29,192 bases of DNA, taken from positions 1 through 29,192 of the forward strand of contig DASXMX010000283.1 of NCBI GenBank assembly GCA_036495445.1, written 5' to 3'. The position numbers and the translations under genes are program-made. This stretch comes from DASXMX01 sp036495445 (GTDB lineage: Bacteria; Planctomycetota; Phycisphaerae; Tepidisphaerales; Tepidisphaeraceae). Shown piece after piece: positions 7,904 to 14,589 of this stretch; the first letter of the stretch is position 1; every line of letters starts with the position of its first letter. A model generated the notes under the pieces. The model was not told the DNA's origin, ran no database searches, and saw only the letters and a list, made by a program, of their open reading frames with translations.

Positions 7904-8365
7904 TCACATCGTGCTCTCTTGCTGCACGATCGCGTTGTAGAGGTCCTGAGAGGTCTGGGCGGCAGCGAGGGCCTGGCGGAAGCGGTCGATCGTCATCAGG
8001 CGGCTGATCCGGGCCAGCGCGTGGATGTGCGGGCCCGTCTGGTCGGGCGGGGAGGCCAGCAGCCAGATCAGGTTGACCGGGCGGCCGTCGATCGCCTGGA
8101 AGTCGATCGGCTGGGCCGGGCGGCCGATCGCCATCACCAGATGGTTGACGCCATTGCACTTACCGTGCGGAATCGCCAGCCCGTTGCCGATGCCGGTGGT
8201 GCGGGTCGACTCGCGCTCGAGGACGGAGTCGAGTACCTTTTTCGGGTCCGTCACCTCGCCGTTCTTTGCCAGTTGGTCAACCAGCTCCGAAATCGCCTCC
8301 GTCTTGGTCTTGGCGGCGAGCGGGACGTTGATGTTCTCGGGCTTGAGGATTTCCGTCAGACGCAT
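7904..8365 (-). CDS. PTS IIA domain protein (fructose/nitrogen type)
   Basis: 153 residues, a single EIIA domain of the PtsN/FruA class. The phosphorylatable histidine is H67 in 'GNGLAIPHGKC', with the preceding 'ERESTRTTGIG' typical of the family. No EI, HPr or IIBC partner is present here, which fits a regulatory PtsN-like role more than sugar uptake. In other bacteria EIIA-Ntr binds and controls K+ transport systems. A TrkH-type transporter two genes downstream makes that link attractive, but it is an inference. GGAG lies nine bases before the ATG. Confidence 0.9.
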   Translation of the reverse strand: MRLTEILKPENINVPLAAKTKTEAISELVDQLAKNGEVTDPKKVLDSVLERESTRTTGIGNGLAIPHGKCNGVNHLVMAIGRPAQPIDFQAIDGRPVNLIWLLASPPDQTGPHIHALARISRLMTIDRFRQALAAAQTSQDLYNAIVQQESTM

Positions 8366-8518
8366 ACGCGAACACTCCGACGCACACCGGCGTCGCGAAG
8401 CCGGGGATGGTTCAACTCAATTCGAAGCGGTCAATGCTACCGGACCGGCGGGCGGGGGGCAATGCCGGGAGAGACGAAGGGGGGCCGGTCCGCTTGGTCA
8501 GGCGTGAGGCGGCAAACG

Positions 8519-8549
8519 ATTGCTGATTTCGGATTGCGGATTGCTGATT
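8519..8549. repeat. Left outer arm of a palindromic repeat split by the IS element
   Basis: 31 bases that match the reverse complement of 10823-10853 at 29 positions. The core is ATTGCTGATTTCGGATTGC. The IS1595-type element interrupts the palindrome directly after this arm, and the last CTGATT is part of the target duplication. Confidence 0.75.
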
Positions 8550-8551
8550 AG
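8544..8551. repeat. Target-site duplication, left copy
   Basis: CTGATTAG, identical to 10731-10738 on the other side of the element. Confidence 0.9.
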
Positions 8552-8567
8552 GGCAATAATATACTTG
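8552..8567 (+). repeat. Left terminal inverted repeat of the IS1595-type element
   Basis: GGCAATAATATACTTG, perfectly complementary to 10715-10730. Similarity continues imperfectly to about 8580. Confidence 0.9.
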
Positions 8568-8599
8568 CGTAACCAAGCCTCGTCCGGTCAAATGGCGGG

Positions 8600-9214
8600 A
8601 TGGGAAGCAAAAAGAAGAAGAAGCCGCCCAAGCCATCGCGTTCATCGCCAAAGCCCCCCGGCACTCCGGCGTTTATTGCGAAAACCGTGCCGACGGAAGA
8701 GGCTGCATTTCAATGGGCCGTGGCGTTCGAACTGACTTCGCGAAAGCTTGAGCGAGACCTAGTCGAGGCGATCGAAATAACCCGCGATGCACAGAAGTTG
8801 TTTCTCGTCTCGATTCCTTTTTCGGTGAACCGAGCGTTCACAATTGAGCTTTATCTGAAATGTATTTGGGCTCTTACAAATCGAAACGTGGAGGTTCCTC
8901 CCACGCATGATCTAGACGTCCTGCGAAAAGGTCTACCCGTCCAAACGTGGTCGAGGATCGTTAAGCTTTACCATGATCATCTCGCGCGAACCAATACCCC
9001 ACGCAGGTCGAATCTGCCGCCCCACGAGACGGATTCGTACGATCTTGAGGCGGTGGTGTACAAGGAGGGTTTGGGATTCGAAGACTGGCGTTATGGCTTT
9101 GAGGGCGGAAGGGTTGGATCAGCCTCAACACTTCCGGTTACCGACGCGATCAGAAGGGCGATTATTGAACTGAAGCCGGAATGGGCCGCGATTGCTGTGG
9201 GCCTTGATAGATGA
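8600..9214 (+). CDS. IS passenger gene; HEPN-like protein
   Basis: 204 residues. A lysine/proline-rich tail (residues 1-20) precedes a helical domain. The segments 'FSVNRAFTIELYLKCIWAL' (75-92) and 'PPTHDLDVLRKGLP' (100-113) resemble HEPN-type proteins, in which an F-E-L-Y-L-K helix is followed by 'p.tHDL..L'. Some HEPN proteins are RNases of toxin-antitoxin or abortive-infection systems. Here the strict R-x4-6-H catalytic motif is not obvious, so activity is uncertain. It lies 33 bp inside the left end of the IS element, on the opposite strand to the transposase. Its 3' end overlaps the convergent 91-residue gene by 53 bp. Its base composition looks somewhat less GC-rich than the flanking chromosome. 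No strong Shine-Dalgarno is visible. Confidence 0.75.
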   Translation: MGSKKKKKPPKPSRSSPKPPGTPAFIAKTVPTEEAAFQWAVAFELTSRKLERDLVEAIEITRDAQKLFLVSIPFSVNRAFTIELYLKCIWALTNRNVEVPPTHDLDVLRKGLPVQTWSRIVKLYHDHLARTNTPRRSNLPPHETDSYDLEAVVYKEGLGFEDWRYGFEGGRVGSASTLPVTDAIRRAIIELKPEWAAIAVGLDR

Positions 9215-9437
9215 TCCACATGCCCAGTTCGGTCCCGGCGAGCAGAAGCCGCTTGCTATCGCCACCAGCGGTTTGATAGTCGATGACCAAGCCGCCGCCC
9301 TCCACGGCCTTTGAATCGGCCAGCGTGCCGATAGAGAGGATCTTCGCGCCGGTCAGGTCTGCCGGCACGGCTTGCCCGCGATCGCTTCCGAATCGGTGCG
9401 GAAGACGCGGAACAGTTTTAGCACGTCTCCAGTTCAT
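9162..9437 (-). CDS. IS passenger gene; small conserved-looking hypothetical protein
   Basis: 91 residues. The core 'ADLTGAKILSIGTLADSK...EGGGLVIDYQTAGGDSKRLLLAGTELGMWIIYQG' alternates strands and turns. It looks like a small beta-sheet protein of a type often found as an uncharacterised neighbour of short basic proteins. No catalytic motif is recognised. It starts four bases after the stop of the 54-residue gene, so the two are translationally linked and probably transcribed with the transposase. It overlaps the end of the convergent HEPN-like gene. Confidence 0.6.
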   Translation of the reverse strand: MNWRRAKTVPRLPHRFGSDRGQAVPADLTGAKILSIGTLADSKAVEGGGLVIDYQTAGGDSKRLLLAGTELGMWIIYQGPQQSRPIPASVQ

Positions 9438-9441
9438 ACAA

Positions 9442-9606
9442 TTACCGCCTCTTTGACTTTTTCTTTGCCGCCCTTTCGCTCGTAGGCTTTGCGCCCCGCT
9501 TGGGAGCAGCTAGAACCTTCCGCGTGAAGTCTTCAAGACGGTGGAAAGCGGCGGCGGGATCATCCACTTCCACGTTGACCGGAGGCCCGTCTTTGGGAGT
9601 GCTCAT
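9442..9606 (-). CDS. IS passenger gene; 54-residue basic protein
   Basis: A short protein beginning MSTPKDGPPVNVEVDDP. It continues through an amphipathic segment 'FHRLEDFTRKVLAAPK' and ends in a strongly basic tail 'KKKSKRR'. The pattern F-x-x-L-x-x-F-x-x-K-V-L-x-x-P-K recalls small bacterial proteins that are usually encoded just upstream of a second small protein. Their role is unknown, and an antitoxin-like role would be speculation. GGGGGT directly precedes the ATG. It begins 23 bp after the transposase stop and ends 4 bp before the next small gene. Confidence 0.65.
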   Translation of the reverse strand: MSTPKDGPPVNVEVDDPAAAFHRLEDFTRKVLAAPKRGAKPTSERAAKKKSKRR

Positions 9607-9629
9607 ACCCCCATTGTATCATCCACCGC

Positions 9630-10682
9630 TCAGTTAGGCAGACTCGCGCCGTTTTCCTCGCCGCTGCCGCTTGCGGGGGCTCCCTCCGGTGCCGCGGTTA
9701 ACGCCTTGTAGGTGATCCGCTTGCCGACGATCCCTTTGAGCGCCATGACGAACCGCTCGCCATCCTTCACGTCCCGGTTGTTGAACCGGAACCCCTCAGA
9801 GTCAAGGTAGCGGAACAGGTGGAACGGCTCAACCGAAACGTGTGTGCCCTTGATGCACCGCTTGAACAGGGACCAGAAGTTTTCCAGCCCGTTCGTGTGG
9901 ATCAGCCCGTCAACGTACTTCTCCGCATGGTCGATGGCCGCATGAATGAACTGTTCGTTCAGACCATTGTAGCCTTTGTGTGCATCGCTATAGATGTTGC
10001 TTCCCGGCTCAACATGCTTGTGAATGACCGCATGCAACGTCTCCTGTTGCGTGTTCGGAATGACGCATGCCGCCACACGACTGATGCGCTTCACCTTTTT
10101 CTTCCCGTCCTTCTTCTCAACAACCGAACGGTCTAACACGGCGGCCACGATCGTCTTATCTACGCCGCCAGTGCCGGTGAGCCCGGCCCGCTTCGATCGA
10201 TGCATGTTACGCGCGAGTCCGCCGATGTACGTTTCGTCAACCTCAACGCCGGGACTGCCGGGACCACCAAGCTTGACGATGGAGTTTTCCTGAACCGCAA
10301 GGCGGATCCGGTGGAGCATGAACCACGCGGACTTTTGCGTGATGCCCAGTGCCCGGTGGAGTTCGTAGCTGCTGATACTGTTCTTGGCGTTCACTTCAAG
10401 CCAGAACGCAACCGCCCACTTATCCAGCGACAGCGGGCTGTCTTCCATGATCGTCCCGACCTTGACCGTGAACTGCGGGCGGGCATGCCCCTCGCGGCAC
10501 TTCCACCGCGAATACTTCGCCATGAACAGGACGTTTGTAGAACCGCAGTGCGGACAGCAAACCTGTTCCGGCCAGCGGAGTTTCGTGAAGAACGCCAGCG
10601 TTACGGCGGGATCAGCGAAGTACCGAACGGCTTCCACCAGCGTCTTCGGATACTTGATCACGTTGTTCTGTTCAGCGTTCAT
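9630..10682 (-). CDS. IS1595 family (ISXO2-like) DDE transposase
   Basis: 350 residues, full length. The N-terminal zinc ribbon has CPHC at 43-46 and a second half 'KCREGH' (C62, H66), followed by a helix-turn-helix-like stretch ('SSYELHRALGITQKSAWFMLHRIR'). The catalytic RNase H-fold domain of the DDE_Tnp_IS1595 type (PF12762) shows D149 in 'VEVDETYIGG' and D233 in 'IYSDAHKGY'. The third site is 'HTNGLENFWSLFKR' (N264, E267, K274). The C-terminal ~20 residues are low-complexity. It starts 33 bp inside the right terminal repeat and reads inward. It cuts and joins the ends of this element. Confidence 0.96.
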   Translation of the reverse strand: MNAEQNNVIKYPKTLVEAVRYFADPAVTLAFFTKLRWPEQVCCPHCGSTNVLFMAKYSRWKCREGHARPQFTVKVGTIMEDSPLSLDKWAVAFWLEVNAKNSISSYELHRALGITQKSAWFMLHRIRLAVQENSIVKLGGPGSPGVEVDETYIGGLARNMHRSKRAGLTGTGGVDKTIVAAVLDRSVVEKKDGKKKVKRISRVAACVIPNTQQETLHAVIHKHVEPGSNIYSDAHKGYNGLNEQFIHAAIDHAEKYVDGLIHTNGLENFWSLFKRCIKGTHVSVEPFHLFRYLDSEGFRFNNRDVKDGERFVMALKGIVGKRITYKALTAAPEGAPASGSGEENGASLPN

Positions 10683-10714
10683 GCCTGCATTCTAGCGAGG
10701 CAAGCGTGGTTAGT

Positions 10715-10730
10715 CAAGTATATTATTGCC
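10715..10730 (-). repeat. Right terminal inverted repeat of the IS1595-type element
   Basis: Perfect reverse complement of 8552-8567. It is followed at once by the second copy of the target duplication. Confidence 0.9.
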
Positions 10731-10738
10731 CTGATTAG
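10731..10738. repeat. Target-site duplication, right copy
   Basis: CTGATTAG, the same as 8544-8551. Its last base is also the first base of the inner palindrome arm. Confidence 0.9.
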
Positions 10739-10807
10739 GGAGGGCAAGGCTCCCGCCGAGCCGAGCCTTTCGAACGGGCTCCGGCTCGGCGGGAGCCTCG
10801 CCCTCCC
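10738..10807. repeat. Long hairpin repeat, copy 1 of a dispersed family
   Basis: Arms 10738-10767 and 10777-10807 pair over about 30 bp with one mismatch and one bulge, around a 9-nt loop. The stem core is GGCTCCCGCCGAGCCG. A diverged relative lies at 17461-17510 (GGCTCCTGCCGAGCCG). This is the inner part of the palindrome split by the IS element. Confidence 0.8.
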
Positions 10808-10822
10808 AATCGGCCGCATTTC

Positions 10823-10853
10823 AATCAGCAATCAGCAATCCGAAATCGGCAAT
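10823..10853. repeat. Right outer arm of the palindromic repeat split by the IS element
   Basis: Reverse complement of 8519-8549 at 29 of 31 positions. With the IS removed, this arm, the inner hairpin and the left arm form one nested palindrome. It lies six bases from the end of the PilZ gene. Confidence 0.75.
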
Positions 10854-10858
10854 GGCTG

Positions 10859-11197
10859 TCACATCGCCTTGCGGAACTGCACCGCCATTTCGTGCCGCCC
10901 GTTGCTCAGCGGGCGCGAGCGGACGACTTCGCAGACGTGGTGGGCGGCGCGGGGGCCGGTGCCGATGACGATTCGGCAGGTCTGGCCAACCGCGAGCGGT
11001 TCGCGGAGCAGGAACGAAACGCCGCTGAACGACAGGTCGCGAACGAGGATTTCGTGGACCTTGTTGGCGGTCGGCCCGTCGAGAACGGTGAGGACGCCGG
11101 GCGTCTGCAACGGCCGGCGGGAATCCCGACGGCGGTCGCGCTCCGAAAGGCCAACGCGAACGGGCGGTTGAACAGTCATCTGTGGAAATCGGCTCAT
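10859..11197 (-). CDS. PilZ domain protein
   Basis: 112 residues, essentially one PilZ domain. The c-di-GMP-binding signatures are present: an RxxxR motif within 'RRRDSRRP' (23-28) and D54-x-S-x-x-G59 in 'DLSFSGVSF'. The strand pattern ending 'RHEMAVQFRKA' is typical of the fold. It probably acts as a small c-di-GMP receptor or adaptor; the partner is unknown. The frame is open to 11296, but the ATG at 11197 has an AGGGAAG site in front and opens the natural domain. No cyclase or phosphodiesterase is nearby. Confidence 0.88.
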   Translation of the reverse strand: MSRFPQMTVQPPVRVGLSERDRRRDSRRPLQTPGVLTVLDGPTANKVHEILVRDLSFSGVSFLLREPLAVGQTCRIVIGTGPRAAHHVCEVVRSRPLSNGRHEMAVQFRKAM

Positions 11198-11819
11198 ACT
11201 CTTCCCTGAGTGGCGATGTGTGAAAGGGCTCTTGCGATCCGTCGAACCCGTGGCCAAACGATTCGCGCGCGGGTCGATCCTTACGACCCCGAACACGCGC
11301 GCCCGGCGGGCCGGTCAACGGAAATGCACGGCTGAGCGCTGGTCGCTTGCCTCGTCCTGAATTTCACGACGTTTGAATGACAGCCCCAAGTGCGATTCAC
11401 ATTGTGCCACCGAGTTCGACAGTTTCAAGGGGTGGCATTTAATCCGTTCAGATTTTATCGGGCGCCCCGGGCACGATCGCGGCCACCGTGACCGCTGACG
11501 AAGACGGGATGCGAGTGGCGGGGTCGCCACGCCCCGGCGGGCTTGCCAGTCCATGAATACTCTTGCCGGTCCATGAATACTATCGACATGACGGGTCGCA
11601 CAATTCACTCGACACAGGGAAAGCGGCCGGGCGCGAAGAGGACGCATTGCGGCGCCCAGAGCGCGGGAGACGAGCCGGCCGGCGCGGCCGACGGCGGGGG
11701 GTAGAGGGCGACTCCTCGATACACGCCGCAATCGTGATCAGCAATGTCGAGAAGATGACAACGACGGCCGTGGCGACACGGAGACGCGGGGACGCGGGGA
11801 CGGTGAGAGTGGTCGTCCT
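11198..11819. other. 622-bp stretch without a supported gene
   Basis: Open frames here are arginine-rich and have no domain features, so none is called. The stretch holds a 20-bp tandem duplication (11542-11581) and a short GACGCGGG direct repeat near 11785. On the minus strand there is a possible promoter for the PilZ gene: TTGAAA, 16 bases, then CACAAT, near 11400-11432. That promoter is weak evidence only. The density of rearranged-looking sequence suggests decayed DNA. Confidence 0.5.
11542..11581 (+). repeat. Tandem duplication, 2 x 20 bp
   Basis: Two adjacent 20-base copies of CTTGCCAGTCCATGAATACT differ at one position (A/G). There is no coding context. Confidence 0.8.
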
Positions 11820-12452
11820 TCACGGTGTCTCCGCGCCCTCGTGTCGTCCTGCAAGCCCTGGGAGTTCCATGAACGCGTAGCAGAGCATGTGACAGATGGT
11901 CATCTGGACGTCCTCGGCCCGGCCATAGTGTTCGGTGGGGACGACGATCGCGACGTCGGCCAACTCGGCCAGCCTGCCGCGCTTGCCGCCGACGAGGGCG
12001 GCGTTCCAGAGGCCGTGTTGCTTGGCCCACTGCACGGCCTTCAACACGTTGGGCGAGTTGCCGCTCACGCTCATCGTCAGCACCAGATCGCCCGGCTTGG
12101 CGTAGTTCATCAACTGCCGCACGTACACGTCTTCGTAGGCGTAGTCGTTCCCCAGCGCCGTGAGCCAGCTTACGTTGTCGTTGAGCGAGAGGACGCGGAA
12201 CCGCTTGCCGAGCTTGTCGGACGAGCCCTTGCCCAGGTCCGTCGCGAAGTGGGATGCGTTGGAGGCGCTGCCGCCGTTGCCGAAGACGAATACCTGCCGG
12301 TCCTCGTTCAAGGCCTGGCGTAGTTTTTCGACGATCTTCGCGACTGCCTGCGTCGGGATCGATTCGGTCGCGGCCTGCTGGGCCGCCCGGTAGCGGTCGA
12401 TCCATCCGTGGAGCGAATCGGCGGCGGTTTTCGATCGGGTCTCGGTGGCCAT
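11820..12452 (-). CDS. SIS domain sugar-phosphate isomerase, GmhA-like
   Basis: 210 residues, a single SIS (sugar isomerase) domain. The phosphate-binding loop is 'FVFGNGGSASNASHFATDLGKG' (about 55-76), with the second loop 'TMSVSGNSPNVLKA' (127-139). These closely follow sedoheptulose-7-phosphate isomerase (GmhA), including a C-terminal 'RAEDVQMTICHMLC' with H188 at the place of the catalytic histidine. GmhA makes D-glycero-D-manno-heptose-7-phosphate for LPS inner core. Related SIS proteins act on other sugar phosphates, and no other heptose gene is nearby. The start has an excellent AGAGGAG site. It is divergent from the Ig-like fragment. Confidence 0.88.
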   Translation of the reverse strand: MATETRSKTAADSLHGWIDRYRAAQQAATESIPTQAVAKIVEKLRQALNEDRQVFVFGNGGSASNASHFATDLGKGSSDKLGKRFRVLSLNDNVSWLTALGNDYAYEDVYVRQLMNYAKPGDLVLTMSVSGNSPNVLKAVQWAKQHGLWNAALVGGKRGRLAELADVAIVVPTEHYGRAEDVQMTICHMLCYAFMELPGLAGRHEGAETP

Positions 12453-12592
12453 GGTCTCCTCTAACGACTGACGACATTCTGCGGGCTACGGTCCGAAAAG
12501 TCTAACGGACGTCTGGGCGAGTCCCGAGTACTGCGATGCCGCTTGACCGAAAACCGGGGAAGACGGTCCAATCAAGAGGGAGCAACACAGGA

Positions 12593-13099
12593 ATGATCCA
12601 AACCAACCCAGCGAATCCATTCTGTTCTTTGTTCCGTTCATTCCAGCCTGTGCTGCTGATTGGGCTTCTCCTAGCCACGGTCGGAAGCGCAGCACACATT
12701 GCGACCGGCGCCGAATCCTCTCCGACCGCCTTGTTCCCGCCCTCCGGCGCGAAAGACGTCCCGCCAGACGCACAGCTCCGGCTCACGTTTGCCGCGGCCC
12801 CCGTGATCGGCAGCGGCAAGGCCCACATTATGGACGCCGCCAGCAACACGGTCGTGGAGACGATCGACGTCAGCACCGAACCCGCGACGCAAACGATCGG
12901 CGGGCTGCCGAACTTCAAGTATTACCCCGTGATCATCAACGCGAACGAGGCGACGATCTATCCGCGCAACGGCACGCTGACCTACGGCAAGACGTATTCC
13001 GTTACGTTCGATATCCATGCGCATGCAAGAATTCACGCACCTTTGACAACGCGACGGAACCTGCAGATTGATTCCTCATACCGTTCTGATGCCGATTAA
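12593..13099 (+). pseudogene. Truncated Ig-like (pectinesterase-type) secreted protein
   Basis: 168 residues from the ATG at 12593, behind GAGGGAG ten bases upstream. A signal peptide is followed by one bacterial Ig-like (Big_5-type) domain: 'PTALFPPSGAKDVPPDAQLRLTF...IGGLPNFKYYPVIINANEATIYPRNGTLTYGKTYSVTFD'. From memory this is the N-terminal domain of planctomycete pectinesterase-like proteins, which continue with 'PGVF' and then the catalytic beta-helix. Here the match stops at about 13012, and 28 unrelated residues lead to the stop. The enzyme domain is missing, so this looks like a deletion remnant. A short stand-alone Ig-like protein is less likely but possible. Its stop overlaps the uvrC stop on the other strand. 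Confidence 0.65.
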
Positions 13100-14544
13100 G
13101 GCGGAGGCAAAGGAGGCGGCGCGTCGGCGTCGGCCGGGGGGGCTTCCGACGCAGGGGCCGCGGCAGCGGCCCGCTTCCGCCGGGCGGGCGGGCGACGGCC
13201 TTGCTTCACGTCTTCCTCGAGCTGCGACTTGCGGCGAAGGATGTGGTGGTAGTGCTGCGCAAAGCGGTGGGCCTCGTCGCGAATGTATTGGAGCAGCTTC
13301 AGGCCCAAGTGGTTGCGCGGGAGACGGATCGGCTCGGACTTGGCCTGCACGTAGACCAGTTCCTCCTTCTTGGCCAGCGAGATCACCATCGGCGGCTTGA
13401 TGTCCATGGTCTTGAACACTTCCATCGCCGCGTGGAGCTGACCGAGGCCGCCATCGATCAAAATTACGTCGGGGTAGAGCTCGTTGTTCGCACCGGCCTC
13501 TCGGTAACGACGCGAGACCACCTCCTGGATTGACAGGTAGTCATTGTTCCCCTGCCCGTGCTTGATCTTGTAGCGGCGGTAGCCGTCCTTGAATGGCACC
13601 CCATCGATGAAGCAGACCTTGCTGCCGACCATTTCGCCGCCTTGAAGGTGGGCGATGTCGATCCCCTCGACGATCCGCGGCGGCTCGGGGAGGCCGAGGG
13701 CGGACTGGAGTTCGACCATCCCCTCGCGCGGGTTTTGGACGAACGACTCGGGCTGCCAGAACTGTTCGTCCCCTTTTTTGGCCCGGCCGCCGAGGGCGTT
13801 GAGGGCCTTGATCTCGTCCCGCAGCCGGGCGGCCCGCTCGAACTGCATGCTCTTCGATGCCTCGAGCATCTCCTTTTCCAAACCGGCGACGACGCGCTTC
13901 TTGTCGCCTTCGAGGAACTGGACGAGGCGCTTGACGTCCTCGTCGTAGGTGTCCTTGGAGATCTTCGCGGCGCACGGCGCGGTGCACTGGTGGATCGGGT
14001 AGAGCAGGCATGGGCGGAAGAACCGCCGGGCGTCGTCGTCCTCGCGAATGTCGAGGTGACAGGTGCGGAACTTGAACGCCCTTTGCAGGTGCGTGACGGC
14101 TTCCTTGAGCGCGTAGACGCTGGTGAACGGCCCGTAGAGCTTGACGCCCTTGGTCCGCGGCTCGCGGGTGACGTAGACGCCGGGGAACTCCTCACCGGTC
14201 GTAACCATCAGGTAAGGATAGGTCTTGTCGTCCAGCAGGCGGGCGTTGTACCTGGGCTGGATGTCCTTGATGAGCCGGTTTTCGGCCAGAAGGGCTTCGA
14301 CTTCGCTGTCGGTCTGGATCGTTTCGAAATCGACCACGTGATCGAGCAGGCCCGCCTTCTTGTGCTCGAGCTTGGTCGACGCCTGGAAATAGCTGCAGAC
14401 GCGATCGCGCAGGCTGGCGGACTTGCCGACGTAGATCACGCGGCCCTTGTCGTCCTTCATGAGATAGACGCCAGGCGCCTTGGGCAGTTGCTTGGCTTTT
14501 TCGGCGAGGTTTTCGATTCGCTCATCCATGAGGCGGCGGTCCAT
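13096..14544 (-). CDS. uvrC: UvrC-type excinuclease, reduced form
   Basis: 482 residues against about 600 in typical UvrC. The GIY-YIG nuclease domain (24-105) has 'GVYLM', 'VIYVGKS' and R46 and makes the 3' incision. A cysteine cluster (C179, C187, C191) and the UVR motif that binds UvrB (about 221-250) follow. The RNase H-like 5'-incision domain keeps a DDH triad: D296 ('GIDIAH'), D364 ('ILIDGG') and H426 ('RDEAHRF'). Two pieces are missing. The ~100-residue segment usually found between UVR and RNase H domains is only about 40 residues here. The C-terminal (HhH)2 DNA-binding domain is replaced by a basic then proline/alanine-rich tail. The ATG at 14544 has no clear Shine-Dalgarno; 14529 is an alternative. 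Confidence 0.93.
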   Translation of the reverse strand: MDRRLMDERIENLAEKAKQLPKAPGVYLMKDDKGRVIYVGKSASLRDRVCSYFQASTKLEHKKAGLLDHVVDFETIQTDSEVEALLAENRLIKDIQPRYNARLLDDKTYPYLMVTTGEEFPGVYVTREPRTKGVKLYGPFTSVYALKEAVTHLQRAFKFRTCHLDIREDDDARRFFRPCLLYPIHQCTAPCAAKISKDTYDEDVKRLVQFLEGDKKRVVAGLEKEMLEASKSMQFERAARLRDEIKALNALGGRAKKGDEQFWQPESFVQNPREGMVELQSALGLPEPPRIVEGIDIAHLQGGEMVGSKVCFIDGVPFKDGYRRYKIKHGQGNNDYLSIQEVVSRRYREAGANNELYPDVILIDGGLGQLHAAMEVFKTMDIKPPMVISLAKKEELVYVQAKSEPIRLPRNHLGLKLLQYIRDEAHRFAQHYHHILRRKSQLEEDVKQGRRPPARRKRAAAAAPASEAPPADADAPPPLPPP

Positions 14545-14589
14545 TCCGGCGGGCCATTATAGGGCGGGCGGACCGCGGCTGTCCGCTGG

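Larger units (their letters stand above)
8552..10730. mobile_element. Complete IS1595-family insertion sequence with passenger genes
   Basis: The 2179-bp element is bounded by inverted repeats whose first 16 bases are identical (GGCAATAATATACTTG at 8552-8567, its complement at 10715-10730), with weaker matching for another dozen bases. The 8-bp direct repeat CTGATTAG flanks it at 8544-8551 and 10731-10738. Eight-base target duplications and ends beginning GG are typical of the IS1595 family. Inside are an IS1595-type transposase, two small minus-strand genes behind it, and one plus-strand gene. The intact reading frames, perfect end repeats and clean duplication suggest recent and possibly active transposition. 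Confidence 0.93.

Noticed and set aside
8412..8651. 79-residue minus-strand frame ending across the IS left end
   Set aside because: It spans the palindrome arm, the target duplication and the IS end, so it is a chance frame created by the insertion.
10821..11318. 165-residue minus-strand frame over the PilZ gene
   Set aside because: Wrong frame of PilZ with low-complexity arginine/proline sequence; the PilZ frame has the domain motifs and ribosome-binding site.
11315..11731. 138-residue minus-strand frame in the 620-bp gap
   Set aside because: Arginine-rich composition, no domains, and it runs through a tandem duplication; not supported as a gene.
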